This document shows, piece by piece, positions 35,148-47,107 of a stretch of 64,000 nt of DNA (positions are counted from its first letter, which is position 1; the number at the start of each line of letters is the position of its first letter). The position numbers and the translations under genes are program-made. The notes beneath the pieces are model-generated. The model ran no database searches and had not been told where the DNA came from. It was given only the letters and a program-made list of their open reading frames with translations. The stretch covers positions 24,105,288-24,169,287 of the forward strand of contig CM030717.1 in the NCBI GenBank assembly GCA_017979445.1. The letters run 5' to 3'. Origin of the DNA: Akebia trifoliata (Eukaryota; Streptophyta; Magnoliopsida; Ranunculales; Lardizabalaceae).

Positions 35148-36460
35148 GTTTACTTGATGTTTACTTGTTGTTATTTGGAAAACATTCCTCTAATTATTGA
35201 GTTATTTTGTTGTTACAGGAGATAACATCTATTGTCCATTAAACGTGGTTGGTAACATCTTGGTTGAGCACACACTCTTATTTCTTATTATTGGAATGGT
35301 GAGTTTTTACTTTCTATGACCCTTTTTTAATGGGGTCTAAGTGATTTGCATTTAAATTTATGTCTTTTAGGTGTTTTGTTATAAATAAAGATGGCGAGAT
35401 TGAGGAATACAATTTTATTTTCATTCAAGTTTTTATTTTTTTGGCAAGGCAATAACATTTTATTAAAATAGGAGTCTATGAATATCACACAGAATATTGG
35501 AATGAAAAAATAAGCTTTTGTTTAGGGATTCCATATAGGTTGATATTTTTCTTTTCCAAATTGAATAATCCTTTAACATTTAGAATGAGAATATGTTTAG
35601 ATTTGAGACTTCGAGACATGCTTGATAATATGGAAGCATGATTCAATGTTGTAGCCTTTTAGATGCTACTATATCATGATATTCTATTAATAAATTCAAA
35701 ATCATGGTTTTGTTCATATTTGAATAGTATTTTAGCAAATTAGACTTCATAATATTTTTTTAGTGGTATATTGATTAGTTTTAGGCTTAGGAATCATTTT
35801 TAGTTTATTTGTGTGTCCAACACTGTTTAATGTATTGTGGTGTGTCGATGTTGATCAATTACATTGATATATAAAATGTTGCACACTCAAAATTCATCAT
35901 ACATATATTAATTAAACTTGAGCTTTCCCATTCAAGAATTGTTGTGTGATAAATTACATGCCTTATCACCTAGTTAAGACATATTAGTTGTATATATGGC
36001 ATTTGGTTCTTATGTCGGACTAAGACTATGTTAGTAACTTTTTTGTCTTATTTGTGATAAGGAGTAATTGTCTTCTATTGATTCTTGAATTGTCCATTTT
36101 GGACAATTTGGGAATGCATAATCTCTATTACAATCAATAGTTGAAGTGTTTATTTTTATTTTTGTAAAGTTTTGGCAATTATTTCTATTATTTTCTGGGT
36201 ACATTCTTAGAGTATATGGCATAATTCATCATATTCTAAGTCATGTACTTTGAGAACTATGAGGAGATGCTACCAAAATTTAAGAAAATAATGAAAATAA
36301 ATATTTCGTTATTAATTGTAACAAAGATATGAATTCCTGAATGGGATAGGAACCTCATCCTTTAAAGATGGAGAAGGTATTCATAAGAAACATTATGCAT
36401 TCATGTGTGTAATTCTAGAGGTTTATTGGTCTTTTATCAGTTGTAGCAGTCAACATGGAT
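35148..36460 (+). other. Unassigned AT-rich DNA
   Basis: About 1.3 kb with no clear gene or repeat family. It lies between the D LTR and a FAR1-like coding piece, so it could be the 5' flank, leader or introns of that gene or transposon. TGTTGTTACAGGAGATAAC at 35207-35226 and AATGGTGAGTTTTTAC at 35295-35310 look like splice-site contexts, but this is weak. Confidence 0.4.
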
Positions 36461-36469
36461 AAGTTGGAG

Positions 36470-36873
36470 TTGATAAAGATGAGGGAATGCCTACTGATGA
36501 CATTGTGGGATCGTCAATAATCGAAGTAGATAGTGGTGAATATGTTGATTGTTAGAGTCCTAACAAAGACATTGAAAATCTAAAAGCACCATATGTGTGG
36601 ATGTTGTTTGACTCAAGTGAGGAAGCTTAAAAATATTATGACAATTATGGACGTTAGCAACGATTTTGGATTCAAATTCAAACCACTACTAAGTCATGAT
36701 GAGGTTTAGAAGAAGCAACTAGAATAACATATGTTTGCTCACAACAAGGTAAATTTAAACCAAAATTGATAGTAGAAGAAAATGAAATCAAGAAAAAAAG
36801 TAGAAGTTGTTCCACTATTAAATATGGTTATAAGGCAACTGTAAACATGAGAATGTTCATTTTTGAACCTCAA
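36470..36873 (+). pseudogene. FAR1/FHY3-type DNA-binding domain start, truncated
   Basis: FAR1-domain proteins are plant transcription factors derived from MULE transposases; MULE elements themselves also encode this domain. The reading frames give PYVWMLFDSSEEA, KYYDNYGR, then EEATRITYVCSQQGKFKP and RSCSTIKYGYKATVNMRM, matching in order the FAR1 pattern (F.S.EEAY.FY..YA, .R.FVCS..G, R..CKA...). The two zinc-binding Cys are present (YVCSQ, RSCS); the partner His pair would lie beyond 36873, where the A2 LTR cuts the frame. Stops at SEEA* and GR* show decay. Whether it was a host gene or a MULE transposase cannot be told. Confidence 0.68.
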
Positions 36874-38961
36874 TGCTACGTTGTTTGGAGTCGCCACCAC
36901 TCTTTTTTGGAAATGGGTATAAATGGGCACTCGAATCGATTTTTTTGAAAGATCAATTTTCATGGTATTGTAGTAGTGACTCTAATTAATGAAAAATGTA
37001 TGGTCTACCTAAGATCTAGGTAAAAAGATTTGGTTAGAGAATGGGAAAAGTGTTAGGCACCTCATTCTCTCCACCTAAGGTGGTTATCTTTTAAATTTGA
37101 CCATTTTTAGAAAGATAACATAACAACAAAAATGCATGAGATGCACTAAGTGGGTGTGTGCAAATGGTGAGTATGTACCTCTATGAAAGATGATTTAATG
37201 TTAGTGTGGACATGAGGAATATCCTATAGAAGATGATATCCCATAGAGTCATCACATTTTTACATGAGTTGAAATGTTGGTTTAGGATTTTAGAAAAGTT
37301 CCATTAAGGGAGTTCCCTTAGACCCATAACCTTAATGCATGCAAGTTAGTTAGAAACTTAGTATTTTAATCCCATTAAGAGAGTTACACAATTCTTCATC
37401 ATAGCTAAGCATGTGTGGTGTGTGTGCATAGTGTACATTATTGATCATAAGATAAGATGGGTTTTAAAAAAGGGCTTCAACTTCTATCCTTTTGACTAAA
37501 TCGCCTCAAGCATTCCATACCCAAGGTTGAGGTTCAATTTACTCGGGATGAAGGAGTGTTCTCCATTACATTCTAAGGCTTCTAAAAAAAGAAAAGAGAG
37601 GGATAGAAGAAAAAGATGCAAGAGTTAAAATAAAATAAAAAAAATAAAGACCAAATCTACACCCACCTTGTCCCTTTGAAAGTCTTGAATGACCTTGAAC
37701 TTTGAGAGATAAACTTGAGAGTTGAATGATATAGTTGGGGGTTGAGAGATGAGAGAGTGAGTAGGGATTTTGATAGAGTTTTAGGTTGAGAGATGGGGCT
37801 AGAGAGCATGAATTATTCATAGAAAATGAGGGTATTTATAGAGTTTTTAGAGAACTTTTGTGGATGAAGTGGTCGAATCCTAAAAATAAAGATAATGGAT
37901 ATGAGATTTAACTTATTTCTTTTTTGATTTTTCATTTGTATGAGGGTAAATATGACATTTGTGAAGAAATCCTAAAAGTATTATTTAATCTTAGGTGTTT
38001 TGATAAATAGAGGTGAGAGAACAAAAAATACTTTTGGGAAGGTGAATAGGGGAGTGACATGTGTAAAAGTAGAGTGGTAGGTGAAAAGTAGACATTGGTT
38101 CATTTGTAAATAACTTATAAAGTAAGGGTGGAAGTATATTTTAAATATACTAATAGGAAAACAAAAGTACTTTTAGGAGGGTGAGTAAGAGAGTGATATG
38201 TGTAAAGGTGAAATGATAGGTAAAATGTAGACCTTGGTTCATTTGTAAATAACTCATAAAGCGAGGGTGGAAGTATATTTTTGAAATGGAATAATGGGAA
38301 AACTCCATGTATGTACTTGAAGATTCTCACCTTTTGAGGATATGACTGGAAATTCTCTCAACTTTAAAGATTATTACCAAAGACCAAAGTATCTTTTTGG
38401 TTTAACCACACCTTTTGAGAAGGGCATTCTTGAGTTTCACAAGGGAGAGTCGACTCTCTAATTAGATTGATGCATTGGGTATTGGGGGCTTATGAGAAAT
38501 CAACATGTGTCATCTTTTGAGGGGGTGTAAGAGAATGGGCTTAGAATGGACTTGGTATTGGACTTAGGAGATGGACTTGGACTATGAACTATGGATATTA
38601 TGGCTATAGATTTAGTTTATGGATAATAGGTTTGGAGATGGACTTGGTTTATGGATAATAGGTTTGGAGATGGATTTGATTTATGGATAAAGATATTATG
38701 GACCTTGGGTTATGGTATAGGTGATGGATCGGTTAATAGAGAACGAATATGGATCCGGATTGGATCATAGAGGTGGTATGGAATTAGATTGGGCTAGGGA
38801 CAAGGTTGAGCTTGCAAAATTATGTGACATGATGCATGTATGCAAGAAAATGATGCTAAGTGGCAATGCGGGCCCGTTGAAAGGCTTGAGTTCTAAATCA
38901 TAATCAATTCGAGGAAATTTGGATTTTTTTAAAGTTGTTAGTGCAAATTGAGGTGTCTACA
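36874..38961 (-). repeat. A2 3' LTR
   Basis: On the minus strand it begins TGTAGACACCTCAATTTGCAC (complement at 38941-38961) and ends ...GGTGGCGACTCCAAACAACGTAGCA (complement from 36874). Length 2088 bp. A TATTTATAG motif at about 37845 (complement CTATAAATA) may be its TATA box. The left flank is the FAR1-like gene. The putative duplicated target (CTCAA at 36869-36873) cannot be checked because the other end is not in the window. Confidence 0.85.
38010..38300 (-). repeat. Tandem duplication of about 137 bp in A2 LTR
   Basis: Two adjacent copies of a stretch containing AAGTACTTTTAGGAGGGTGA, GTGACATGTGTAAAAGTAGAG, GGTTCATTTGTAAATAACT and GGGTGGAAGTATATTTT, starting near 38021 and 38158. Confidence 0.85.
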
Positions 38962-41010
38962 GCTACCCCTCTTTGCAGGAGTTGCTTGCAAAGAACTGTA
39001 AAGAATAAATTAGATCCTTATTTATTTGAATCCGAAATGATTTATTGCATGAAGATTAAAAAGTCAGATGGATTGAAGATTTTTTTGTGTGTAGTATATG
39101 ACTACCCAAGCATGGCGTTTGATAGGGTTAGCCTTTTTGAAATCCTTGATTTATGGCATGAAGCTCATTTGAAATTTTGGATAAAACGTTGATGAGTTTT
39201 GAGAATGATTGACGTTTCAAATCATGTAATGCAATATTTTTTTTTCTTTTTCCCTTGTTGATTTTGAATTTCGAATTTAGTTTCTCCTTCATGAAAGTTA
39301 TGGGATCGTCTTGAGAGAGCTTAGCGTAGCGTGATCGTCCTTGAGAGAGAATTGCATGATGATATGATATTTGAGTATTTTGTATGTCGTCATGCCTCAG
39401 ATGTGGAGAGAATCATCATTGACCAAGCTGCTCAGAACAAAGTCCTAAAGGATAAACTTGATACCTACTACGCTTCCTAAGAAAATGCTTGAGTGGTTCT
39501 TTGCTCATTATTCTTTTTTGTACCCTATTTTTCAGGAGAATAATGTAGCACTATTTGAAATGAATGAAATAGGTTTTTTACATAGTGGCCTTAGGTATAT
39601 CTACTGCTTTCAAAAATTCTTAATTTTAAGAAAAGTCCTAGATTCTTCGTCATAGGCCAAAAATAGTAATTTTGATGATGTATTTTTCTTGTTTTTATTT
39701 TTTTTTTGTTTTAAGTTTTAAAAGATTGTCTTTGTCGAATAATCTGTGACAGACTAATGTTTGACGACTCTAAACATCAATGATCATAGTGCCTTTGCCA
39801 AATTTTGAGGATACAAGTGTCAGCTAATCCTTAGCCTCTTTAAAATCATCTTCAAGAGTGAGAATTTTGACTAAGTTATCTTTGTTGTATCCGTTAGAAC
39901 CTTGAGATTTCTGTTGTTCATAGTTTACACTCTTGTGGGCCAAGAGTTGTCTATTTTATTTTTTATTTTTTATTGTTTTTTTTCCATTTTTTCCCCTGGC
40001 GCCAATTATGATTTTCACCAGACATGGTTCCACATTTTTGCACATCGACACCCTTTTTGAGTTTTCATCATGTCGATGGTTTTGATCTTGCCATAGACTA
40101 ATTTTTTTATTCACAGTGCCTTTGCGTGTTTTCACCGTGCCCTTTCAGTCTATATTTACTTTATAAATTTTCACTTTGATTACCTTCTCGGTTTCTCTGT
40201 ACCCCTTATGGCTGAGTGACTCAAGTTGAGCTGCGAGATCGAACACTTTATTTTTCTAGTGGCACTCTTTTTTGAGTAATAGATCTGGACTCCCTTTTCG
40301 AGTTCCTCCGACAATTTTCATGGTGCGGTGACTCAAGTTGAGCTTTGAGATCAATAACTCTACACTTCAAGTCACTCTTTTTTTTTAAATATTTGGCTTG
40401 ACCTCCCCTCTCGAGTCTTCCAATGATTTTGGTGACTTGAAATCCAAATTAAGTAGCAAAATCAACTATACCCTAACAATGTTTTTCATGACATATTTCC
40501 ACCGTGATTGAATTGCCTTGAATCATTCCCTGATATGAGAAGACTTTAAATAGGACGAAATGTAGGCTTAGGCTATGGTTGCAAAAGGATAAGAAATGTT
40601 GAATTTGGATTTATTGAGGGATAGAATGGACACGGGATTTGTTTATTTTTGCTCTAAAAGTATGATCTATGTCTCCTCCCAGTGTTTTACGAACTCGTTT
40701 AGACGAGAGATTTGGGTCGAGCTTAAGATAAAGTATTCGAGATTTTTGGACTTTTTTTTTATTTTTTATACTTTTAGCCGTTCACAGTTTATCCTCATGC
40801 GGGCTAGGAGTATACTTTGGTATTTTTGTTTCGACTTTTGATTGATTTTTTTTTTATATTTCCTTGATAGGGGTGACTTGCCCCGGTCCTGGGTTAAGAA
40901 ATGAATGTGATGACTCAAAAATGGTTAAGGGTAGATAATTATTCAGGTAGTAGAAAGATGGCCTCTCTTCATTTCAAGGGATGACTTTAGGTGTAATATT
41001 TTTTAACGGT
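38962..41010 (-). other. A2 3' untranslated region and polypurine tract
   Basis: Minus-strand purine tract GCAAAGAGGGGTAGC lies right beside the LTR (38962-38976). The rest is T-rich on the + strand with no gene. Two copies of GTGACTCAAGTTGAGCT followed by GAGATC at 40216 and 40328 form a short 113-bp-spaced repeat. Small frames at 38935-39192, 39458-39655 and 40596-40841 show no known domain. Confidence 0.7.
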
Positions 41011-42150
41011 GTCAGTATTGATCGGCTATGGCAAGACTTCCCCGTCCATCTTTGTGAGAATCAACACTCCACCAAATAGTACCTTTTTGACGATAAATGG
41101 CCCCTCATAATTTGGACGGAACTTCCATCTTGCATCTTTTTGTATTGACAAAATCTTCTTTAGAACTAGGTCTCCTGGTACAAATTCTCGAAGTTGAACC
41201 TTCTTGTTATAAGCACATGCTATTCTCCGTTGATAAGTTTGACCATGACAAATTGTTGAAAGACATTTCTCTTCTTTTAAGTTCAACTGATCGAGTCGAG
41301 CTTGGACCCATTCAGCCTCATCCAATTCAACTTATTTTAAGATCCGAAGGGAGGAATCTCAACCTCAACAAGCAAAACTACTTCCATTCCGTAGACTAGT
41401 GAATAAGGCGTTGCCCCAGTCAAAGTTCTAATTGACGTTCGATAAGCGTGAAGAGCGAATGGTAACATCTTGTGCCAATCCTTGTAAGTAATAGCCATTT
41501 TTTTATGATCTTCTTTATATTTTTGTTGGCAATTTCAACTGTTTCGTTCATCTTGGATTTGTAAATAACTAAGTTATAATGGGTGATCTGAAAATCCTTG
41601 CACATTTTGGACATGTTTTTGTTCTTGAGATTTTTGGCGTTATTAGTTATTATCCCACTTGGGAAGTCCTATTAACATATGATGTTGTTCTTCACAAACT
41701 TCAAGACATTATCCTTTGTAACATTGGTATAGGATGCCGTTTTAAACCATTTTGTAAAGTAGTCGATGGAGGCCAAGATGAAACGATACCCACTGAAAGT
41801 TTGAGAATTGATCTGCTCGATGATATCCATGCCCTAGAGTGAGAAGGGCCAGAAGAGAAGTCATATTGTGCAATTTTGAAGGTGGTGCATTGATTTTGTT
41901 AGCGTAAATTTGACACAAATGGCACTTCCGAACATGTTGGTACCCATTGCTCTCCATTGTCATCTAGTAGTAACTCATTCTCATTATCTTCTTTGCGAGC
42001 ATGTGTCCATTTATGTGAGGCCCATAGACTTTACTATGTACCTTTTCGATCAGACGTTGAGCTTCTTCTTCTGTTACACACCTTAGGAGGACCTCGTGGT
42101 ACGACTTTTTATACAAGACTCCGCTGCTAAAGAAGAATGGTCCTGTTAAT
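41010..42150 (-). pseudogene. A2 integrase remnant
   Basis: Inserts element DNA. Reading right to left: zinc-binding piece GYQHVRKCHLCQIYANK (about 41900-41950, Cys pair C-x2-C), core pieces SKMCKDFQITHYN (41575-41612) and AIANKNIKKII-type helix, then the C-terminal part at 41026-41325 with CHGQTYQRRIACAYNKKV, FVPGDLVLKK and WKFRPNYEGPFIVKKV, the GPF/Y module of Ty3/gypsy integrases with the sequence style of Tat elements. The stop lies near 41026 or just beyond. Several frameshifts (about 41330 and 41440) split the domain. Confidence 0.85.
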
Positions 42151-42600
42151 TTCTAAATAGTTTTTCGATCATTTGTTGTGGCATCAGGTGGAAAAGTTCG
42201 ATCTTCCAAAAATGCCTTGATGTCTGCATACCATGGTTTTTCTTCAGGCTCTTTTATCTCCACCGGTAGATAATATGTTGGTTCATCATGAATACCAACC
42301 TTAAAAGGGTCAATGATGGTATCTTCGGAGATGCTGGTCCTTGAAGCAAGAGTGGCCAGTGCATCTGCAAATTGGTTCTTAGTCCTCGACATAGAAGTGA
42401 ATGAGATTCGAGTGAAATTTGAACTTAGATCCTCAAGATACTCATGATAAGGAACTAGTCTCTGCTCTCGAGTCTTCCATTCTCCTGTTGTCTGGTAAAC
42501 TACCAGACTTGAGTATCCGAATACATCTATTTTGAGATAATCGCTGTCTTTAACCCCACAGTGCATGTTTCGTACTTGGCTTCGTTGTTGGAACACTGAA
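42151..42600 (-). pseudogene. A2 archaeal-type RNase H (aRNH) domain
   Basis: An additional RNase H placed between the pol RNase H and integrase in Tat-lineage elements. The 147-codon open stretch 42153-42596 reads LKIDVFGYSSLVVYQTTGEW, LVPYHEYLEDL, ISFTSMSRTKNQFADALATLAS. The residue aligned to the catalytic Asp of the FGDS motif is Y (FGYS) here, so activity would be lost even if translated; the D of NQFADALA is kept. It then runs on as a linker towards integrase (PWYADIKAFLEDRTFP). Confidence 0.83.
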
Positions 42601-44060
42601 ACCTTCGTATGATTGCAATAGGGGTATGAGTTTCGTCTGGCTTAACTAAGACTACCCCAATTTCATTTTCCTTTTGATTTACTACTCCATCGAAGTAAAT
42701 TTTTTAGTTTTTGTCTTCTTCGTCGTCCTCAGCTTCAACAAACAAAATGACTTACTCCGCTAAGTGGTCAGCAATGGCTTGTCCTTTAATGGCTTTTTGA
42801 GTGACATAGGTGATGTCGAACTCTGATAATAGTAATTACCATTTCGTAGTGTATCCTGTTAGTGCCGACTTCTTAAAGAGATATTTCAACTGGTCCATCC
42901 GAGCAATAAGCATGGTCGAGTAACTAAGCAGGTAGTGGCGTAGCCGTTGAGATGCCTAAAAGAGAGCACAACACGTCTTTTCGAGAGTCGAATCGTTCGC
43001 CTCATAACTTTTGAACTTCTTGCTAAGATAGTAGATGGCTCGTTTTTTCTGACCAGTTTCATCATGTTGCCCCAATACACAGCCCATAGAGTTTACTTGC
43101 ATGGAGAGGTACATCAACAGATGTCGACCCGATATATGAGGAACTAGAACTGGCGAGTTAAGTAGATATTTCTTGATCTTGTCGAAAACTTCTTGATAGT
43201 CTTCATTCCATTCTTTCGGCTCATTCTTCTTTAGTAGTTTGAATACTAGCTCACAGATTGGTGTGAGTTGTGCGATGAACCTACTAATGTACTCAATTCT
43301 CCCTAGGAATCCCCTGATCTCTTTTTCTAATTTGGGTGGCTCCATATTTATAATGTACTTCGTTTTAGTTGGATTGATTTCGATGCCTTTTCTACTGACA
43401 ATGAACCCCAATAACTTTTGTGACGTGGCCCCAAATACACACTTTACCAGATCAAGTCTTAGGTTGTACTCCTTAACCGAACGAATAATTTCTTTAGATT
43501 GCCCAGATAATCCTCATTGAGATTTGATTTAGTTATCATGTTATCCACGTATACTTCTATTTCCTTGTGAATCATGTCGTGGAACAAAGTCGTCATAGCT
43601 CGTTGATAAGTTGCCTCAATATTTTTAAGGTCGAATGGCATGACCTTATAGTGAAAGGTACCCCAAGGTGTGATGAACGCAATCTTCTCTTGGTCATCTT
43701 CAGCCATTTTTATCTTGTTGTAACCCAAGAATCCATCCATGAATGAAAACATACCATGTCCAGCTGTATTATCGACTAAGATGTTATGTATGGTAACGAA
43801 AAGTCATCCTTAGAGCTAGCCTTGTTCAGACCTCGGTAGTCTATACACATGCTTACTTTTCCATCCTTCTTTGGTACAGGAATGACGTTAGCGAGCCACT
43901 CAGGGTAGGTGGATACTGCAAGAAATCCTACATGGAATTGCTTCATTACTTCATCCTTGACCTTAAGTATCCACTCTGGTTTTAACCTTCATAATTTTTG
44001 CTTGACTGGCTTTCTTCCCGATCTAATAGGTAACTTGTGAACAACTAGATCTGTTCTAAT
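42600..44060 (-). pseudogene. A2 reverse transcriptase-RNase H remnant
   Basis: RT pieces right to left: a broken fingers region at about 43790-44060 (complement encodes SMCIDYRGLNKA), then the open 43459-43752 with FMDGFLGYNKIKMAEDDQEK, FITPWGTFHYKVMPF and YVDNMITKS, where the catalytic YVDD is YVDN. The thumb/RNase H part at 42956-43411 shows GFIVSRKGIEINPTK, FLGRIEYISRFI, MGCVLGQHDETGQ and YYLSKKF. Two frames are used, so there is at least one frameshift at about 43450. Confidence 0.85.
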
Positions 44061-45350
44061 GGGACATGTTTTGATAGGACCATGCGAAGACATTTTGGTA
44101 TTGGTGTAAGAACTTTGTCATCTTTTCTTTTTGTACAGTTGTCAGTAGGACTCCGATCTTCACGATTCGTGGGTCATCTTCGGTGCCTAAGTTCACTGAA
44201 TTTGTATCCTCTATATTTGGCTGAACACCCTTCTCATAATGTTCCATGAGTTCTTTGATTTCTTTAGGAGGATATTGAATATCTTCCTCTGACTCTTCTT
44301 CAATCTCCATGAAATCAAAGTCGAGCTCGAGGTCAAATTTTTATTCATCTCTTTTGTGCTCTGTTTTGTCACAAGGCTCATTCAACTGAGGATATTCTTT
44401 GAAAACCTTTGGTATTTTAAAGATTTTTTTATTTTTTTGAATTTTTGAAAATATTTGACTTTTTTGAGTTTTATAGAGTTTTTAATTTTTTTGGATTTTG
44501 AAAGATTTTTTAATTTTTTGAATTTTGAAAGATTGTTGATTTTTTTGAATTTTTTTGAATTTTGTGAATCATCTGGATTTTGTGAGCCCCAAAAAAATCT
44601 TGCTCCAAGGATGAGGGCTTATTATGATCCTCGGGCAAATGAAATTCTGCTAATGGCATTTTTTTGGAGGTCATAGGGATCCTGGACCCATCGCGGCCTC
44701 ATAAATGATTGGGTATTCCTCCTAATTCTTGAGGACTTTCCCCTCCTCTGCATGACAGATAAGTTGGGACAGTGGTTTCCTTGATGGTTCATATATGACC
44801 ATCACTTCCAGGTGACTATCATCAAATCCGGGTATAGGCATTTGTAGGGTGGGTGAAATTACGATAGATCCCCAATCGATTTGAAAGGAGAACAATGATT
44901 CTACTTCTTCACATATTGTGACTTTTGCCTCGACGGGCTCTCTATCTTCTTCTTCTTGACTCCATTAGGAATCCCCTTTGAATAAGATGTCCATACCGTC
45001 CGTAAAGGAGCACGGGGACTCAATAAATGAGTCTTCCTGTACTTGAATAAGTTCAATACTTATAACACTTGGTTCTCTTATGTGGTTTGTTGGTAGTAGT
45101 TCTAATAGGTCATCTGGCCCCTTCGAGGATTGTGGGAAGCTAACACTAATGTTTGGTACTTTGCCCAAGTTCCATACATTAGGGTCTTGATGTTATTTTC
45201 GTGTGAGTCGAAGTTCCCTCTTCTTATCATTCATATTAAAAATGTGTTTCCTTGTAGACTTGAATCCTAGACCAAAGTAGGGAGTATTCTTTTGAGAGTT
45301 GATCATAGTGGCCCTACCTTTTCCTTTAGGCCCTAGCCCTTGTTTCGGAC
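44061..45350 (-). pseudogene. A2 protease-RT linker
   Basis: 44056-44310 is open and acidic (EIEEESEEDIQYPPKEI), then VQKEKMTKFLHQYQNVFAWSYQ, the segment that leads into RT in Tat polyproteins. 44418-44575 is a T-rich + strand repeat of TTTTTTGAATTTTGAAAGA that would code for a Phe/Lys/Ile/Gln-biased run. 44965-45168 is another open piece without a known domain. The linker is long for a gypsy element but usual for Tat types. Confidence 0.6.
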
Positions 45351-46020
45351 GGTATCATGCCTTCTTCATCATTCGTTGGATTATAAGATTTGCTTTTGAC
45401 AACTCTGTCCTTGTCTTCTTTTTCTCTCTTGGGATATGATTGATTGATGTGAATTGAAATGAATGATAACCCTCGTTTTCTCCAGTCATTTCTACGTCAA
45501 TATATGGTACATCCAGTGATCGATCAACTGGTATGAGATTTTCTATGAGAATCGAGATCACCCTCTGTTTCATGATAAATTTGACTTGCTGGTGCAAGGA
45601 AGAAGGGACTGCCCCTGCGATATGGATCCAAGGTTTTCGTAGAAGGAAATTGAATGCTGAGGGTATGTCTAGAATTTCGAATGTACATGATCCAATGGTG
45701 ACAGGAAGAACCAGTTCCCTTAGCGACTCAATTTTCCTGCTATCAAAAGCCCTAACGGTCCTTCTAGTTGGCTTGAGATGAGACAAATCTAAATTCAGCT
45801 TGTGTAAAGTTTGTAGGGAACAAACATTAAGAGCCGAACCGTTGTCGATCAATACCCTTGCCACCATCATGTCCTTGCACATTACTACAATATGCAGTGG
45901 CTCAATGTGCCTACGTCTTCCACTTATAAATTCTTCTTCTATGAAAGTGATTAGATTAGGGATCATGATCTGTCCCACCGTCTTCTCCAACTCTTTTTGT
46001 GAGGTAGTCTCAAGCACATG
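45350..46020 (-). pseudogene. A2 aspartic protease
   Basis: Longest open frame of the window (45355-46017, 220 codons). Residues about 20-45 resemble the N-terminal strand (NLITFIEEEFISGRRRHIEP), then LHIVVMCKDMMVARVLIDNG, where the usual active-site D-T/S-G reads D-N-G as is common in Tat-lineage proteases, followed by SALNVCSLQTLHKLN and the flap-like VRAFDSRKIESLRELVLPVT, and PWIHIAGAVPSSLHQQVKFI. The frame is intact through the domain, with extension towards the linker (RTELSKANLIIQRMM). Upstream it shifts frame near 46000. Confidence 0.85.
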
Positions 46021-47107
46021 TGCACTCTAAGAACTTTAAGTAATACTTCCCGATGTTGTTGTGAATTTAGTAGCAGATCGAAGATATTAATCTGAGCTGG
46101 CATCTTGTTTAATTTCTCTACTATGTTGTACTTACTTTTCCAGATGAGTTTGATGAGGTCAACTACTTCCTTATAGGTTACTCTACTCTTCTTCTTCTCT
46201 GGCTGCTTTTGTGGTACTTGTTCCTCCTCCACAAACTTTTATTTTCCTTTTTCTTTTCTTCTTTCTTCTTCCTCGTTTTGCCTTTTCATTTCTTTTTCCA
46301 GCACCTTATAGTATCTTCTTGATCTGGTCATGTGACCAATATCCGTGATCATAGCCTCTTTTGGCTTTTCAGCCCCCGTTAATGTAACGATCATCGTCTC
46401 ATAGCTCCATGAGACAGTTTGATTTGAACGGTATGGGAAGGGTTTAAGGGATATGATGGTTATGGATTGAGGATCTGAATTTAGGTGGATGATAAGAGGT
46501 GGTAGGTTGGGCTTGATGGTTGATGTGGTGATATCAGGAATTTACGGGTTATATAAAATAAGATTAGAGGTGGCCAGGAAGAAAAGCTTGAAGTTTGAGA
46601 AGTTTGTGTAGTACAGGGTATGATAAGAGGTGGTTGAGAGGAAGAACCAGAAATTGGTATGGTGCAAGGTATAACAAGGGGTAGTCGAAAGGAAGAACTT
46701 GCAGTTGGTAATGTGTAGGGTATAATGAGTAGTGGTCGTGAAGGATTTGAAGTTTGGTAGTTGGAGTGAATGGTGAGATTGGCCATTTTGACTGAAAGTT
46801 GGGATGGTGATTGGTTGGTTGAATCTTGTGGCAGAGTATTGATGCTTGAGGATGTTGGTTCCTTCTTCAAGTTGACTCTGATTTTAGAGTTAATAGGTGC
46901 TATCAACACTAAAGGATCGAAGCTAGGTTCCTCCCTGTCTATGGCATTTACTATGGGTCCATTGCCTCCTCTGTTGTGTGTCGGTAAGGGTTCTAATTGA
47001 TATTTTGTTGAGACACTTGGGTCGTAGGACCGTCTAGGATAATTGTTTTCCTGTCTATCAAGTTTTGAACATGATGCTTAAGTTGCTAACATTGGACGGT
47101 GGCATGC
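46021..47107 (-). pseudogene. A2 gag-protease linker
   Basis: 45963-46232 is open with KKKSRVTYKEVVDLIKLIWK and NKMPAQINIFDLLLNSQQHR, the conserved segment before protease in Tat elements. A Lys/Glu-rich stretch precedes it, then 46481-46909 is a Pro/Ser/Thr-rich frame with imperfect repeats of RPLLIIPYT or QPPLIIPCT. At 47107 the element is interrupted by the family B LTR; the gag core is absent. Confidence 0.72.

Noticed and set aside
45533..46030. Plus-strand frames of 76-82 codons opposite the A2 protease
   Set aside because: Shadows of the minus-strand protease frame; no domain.
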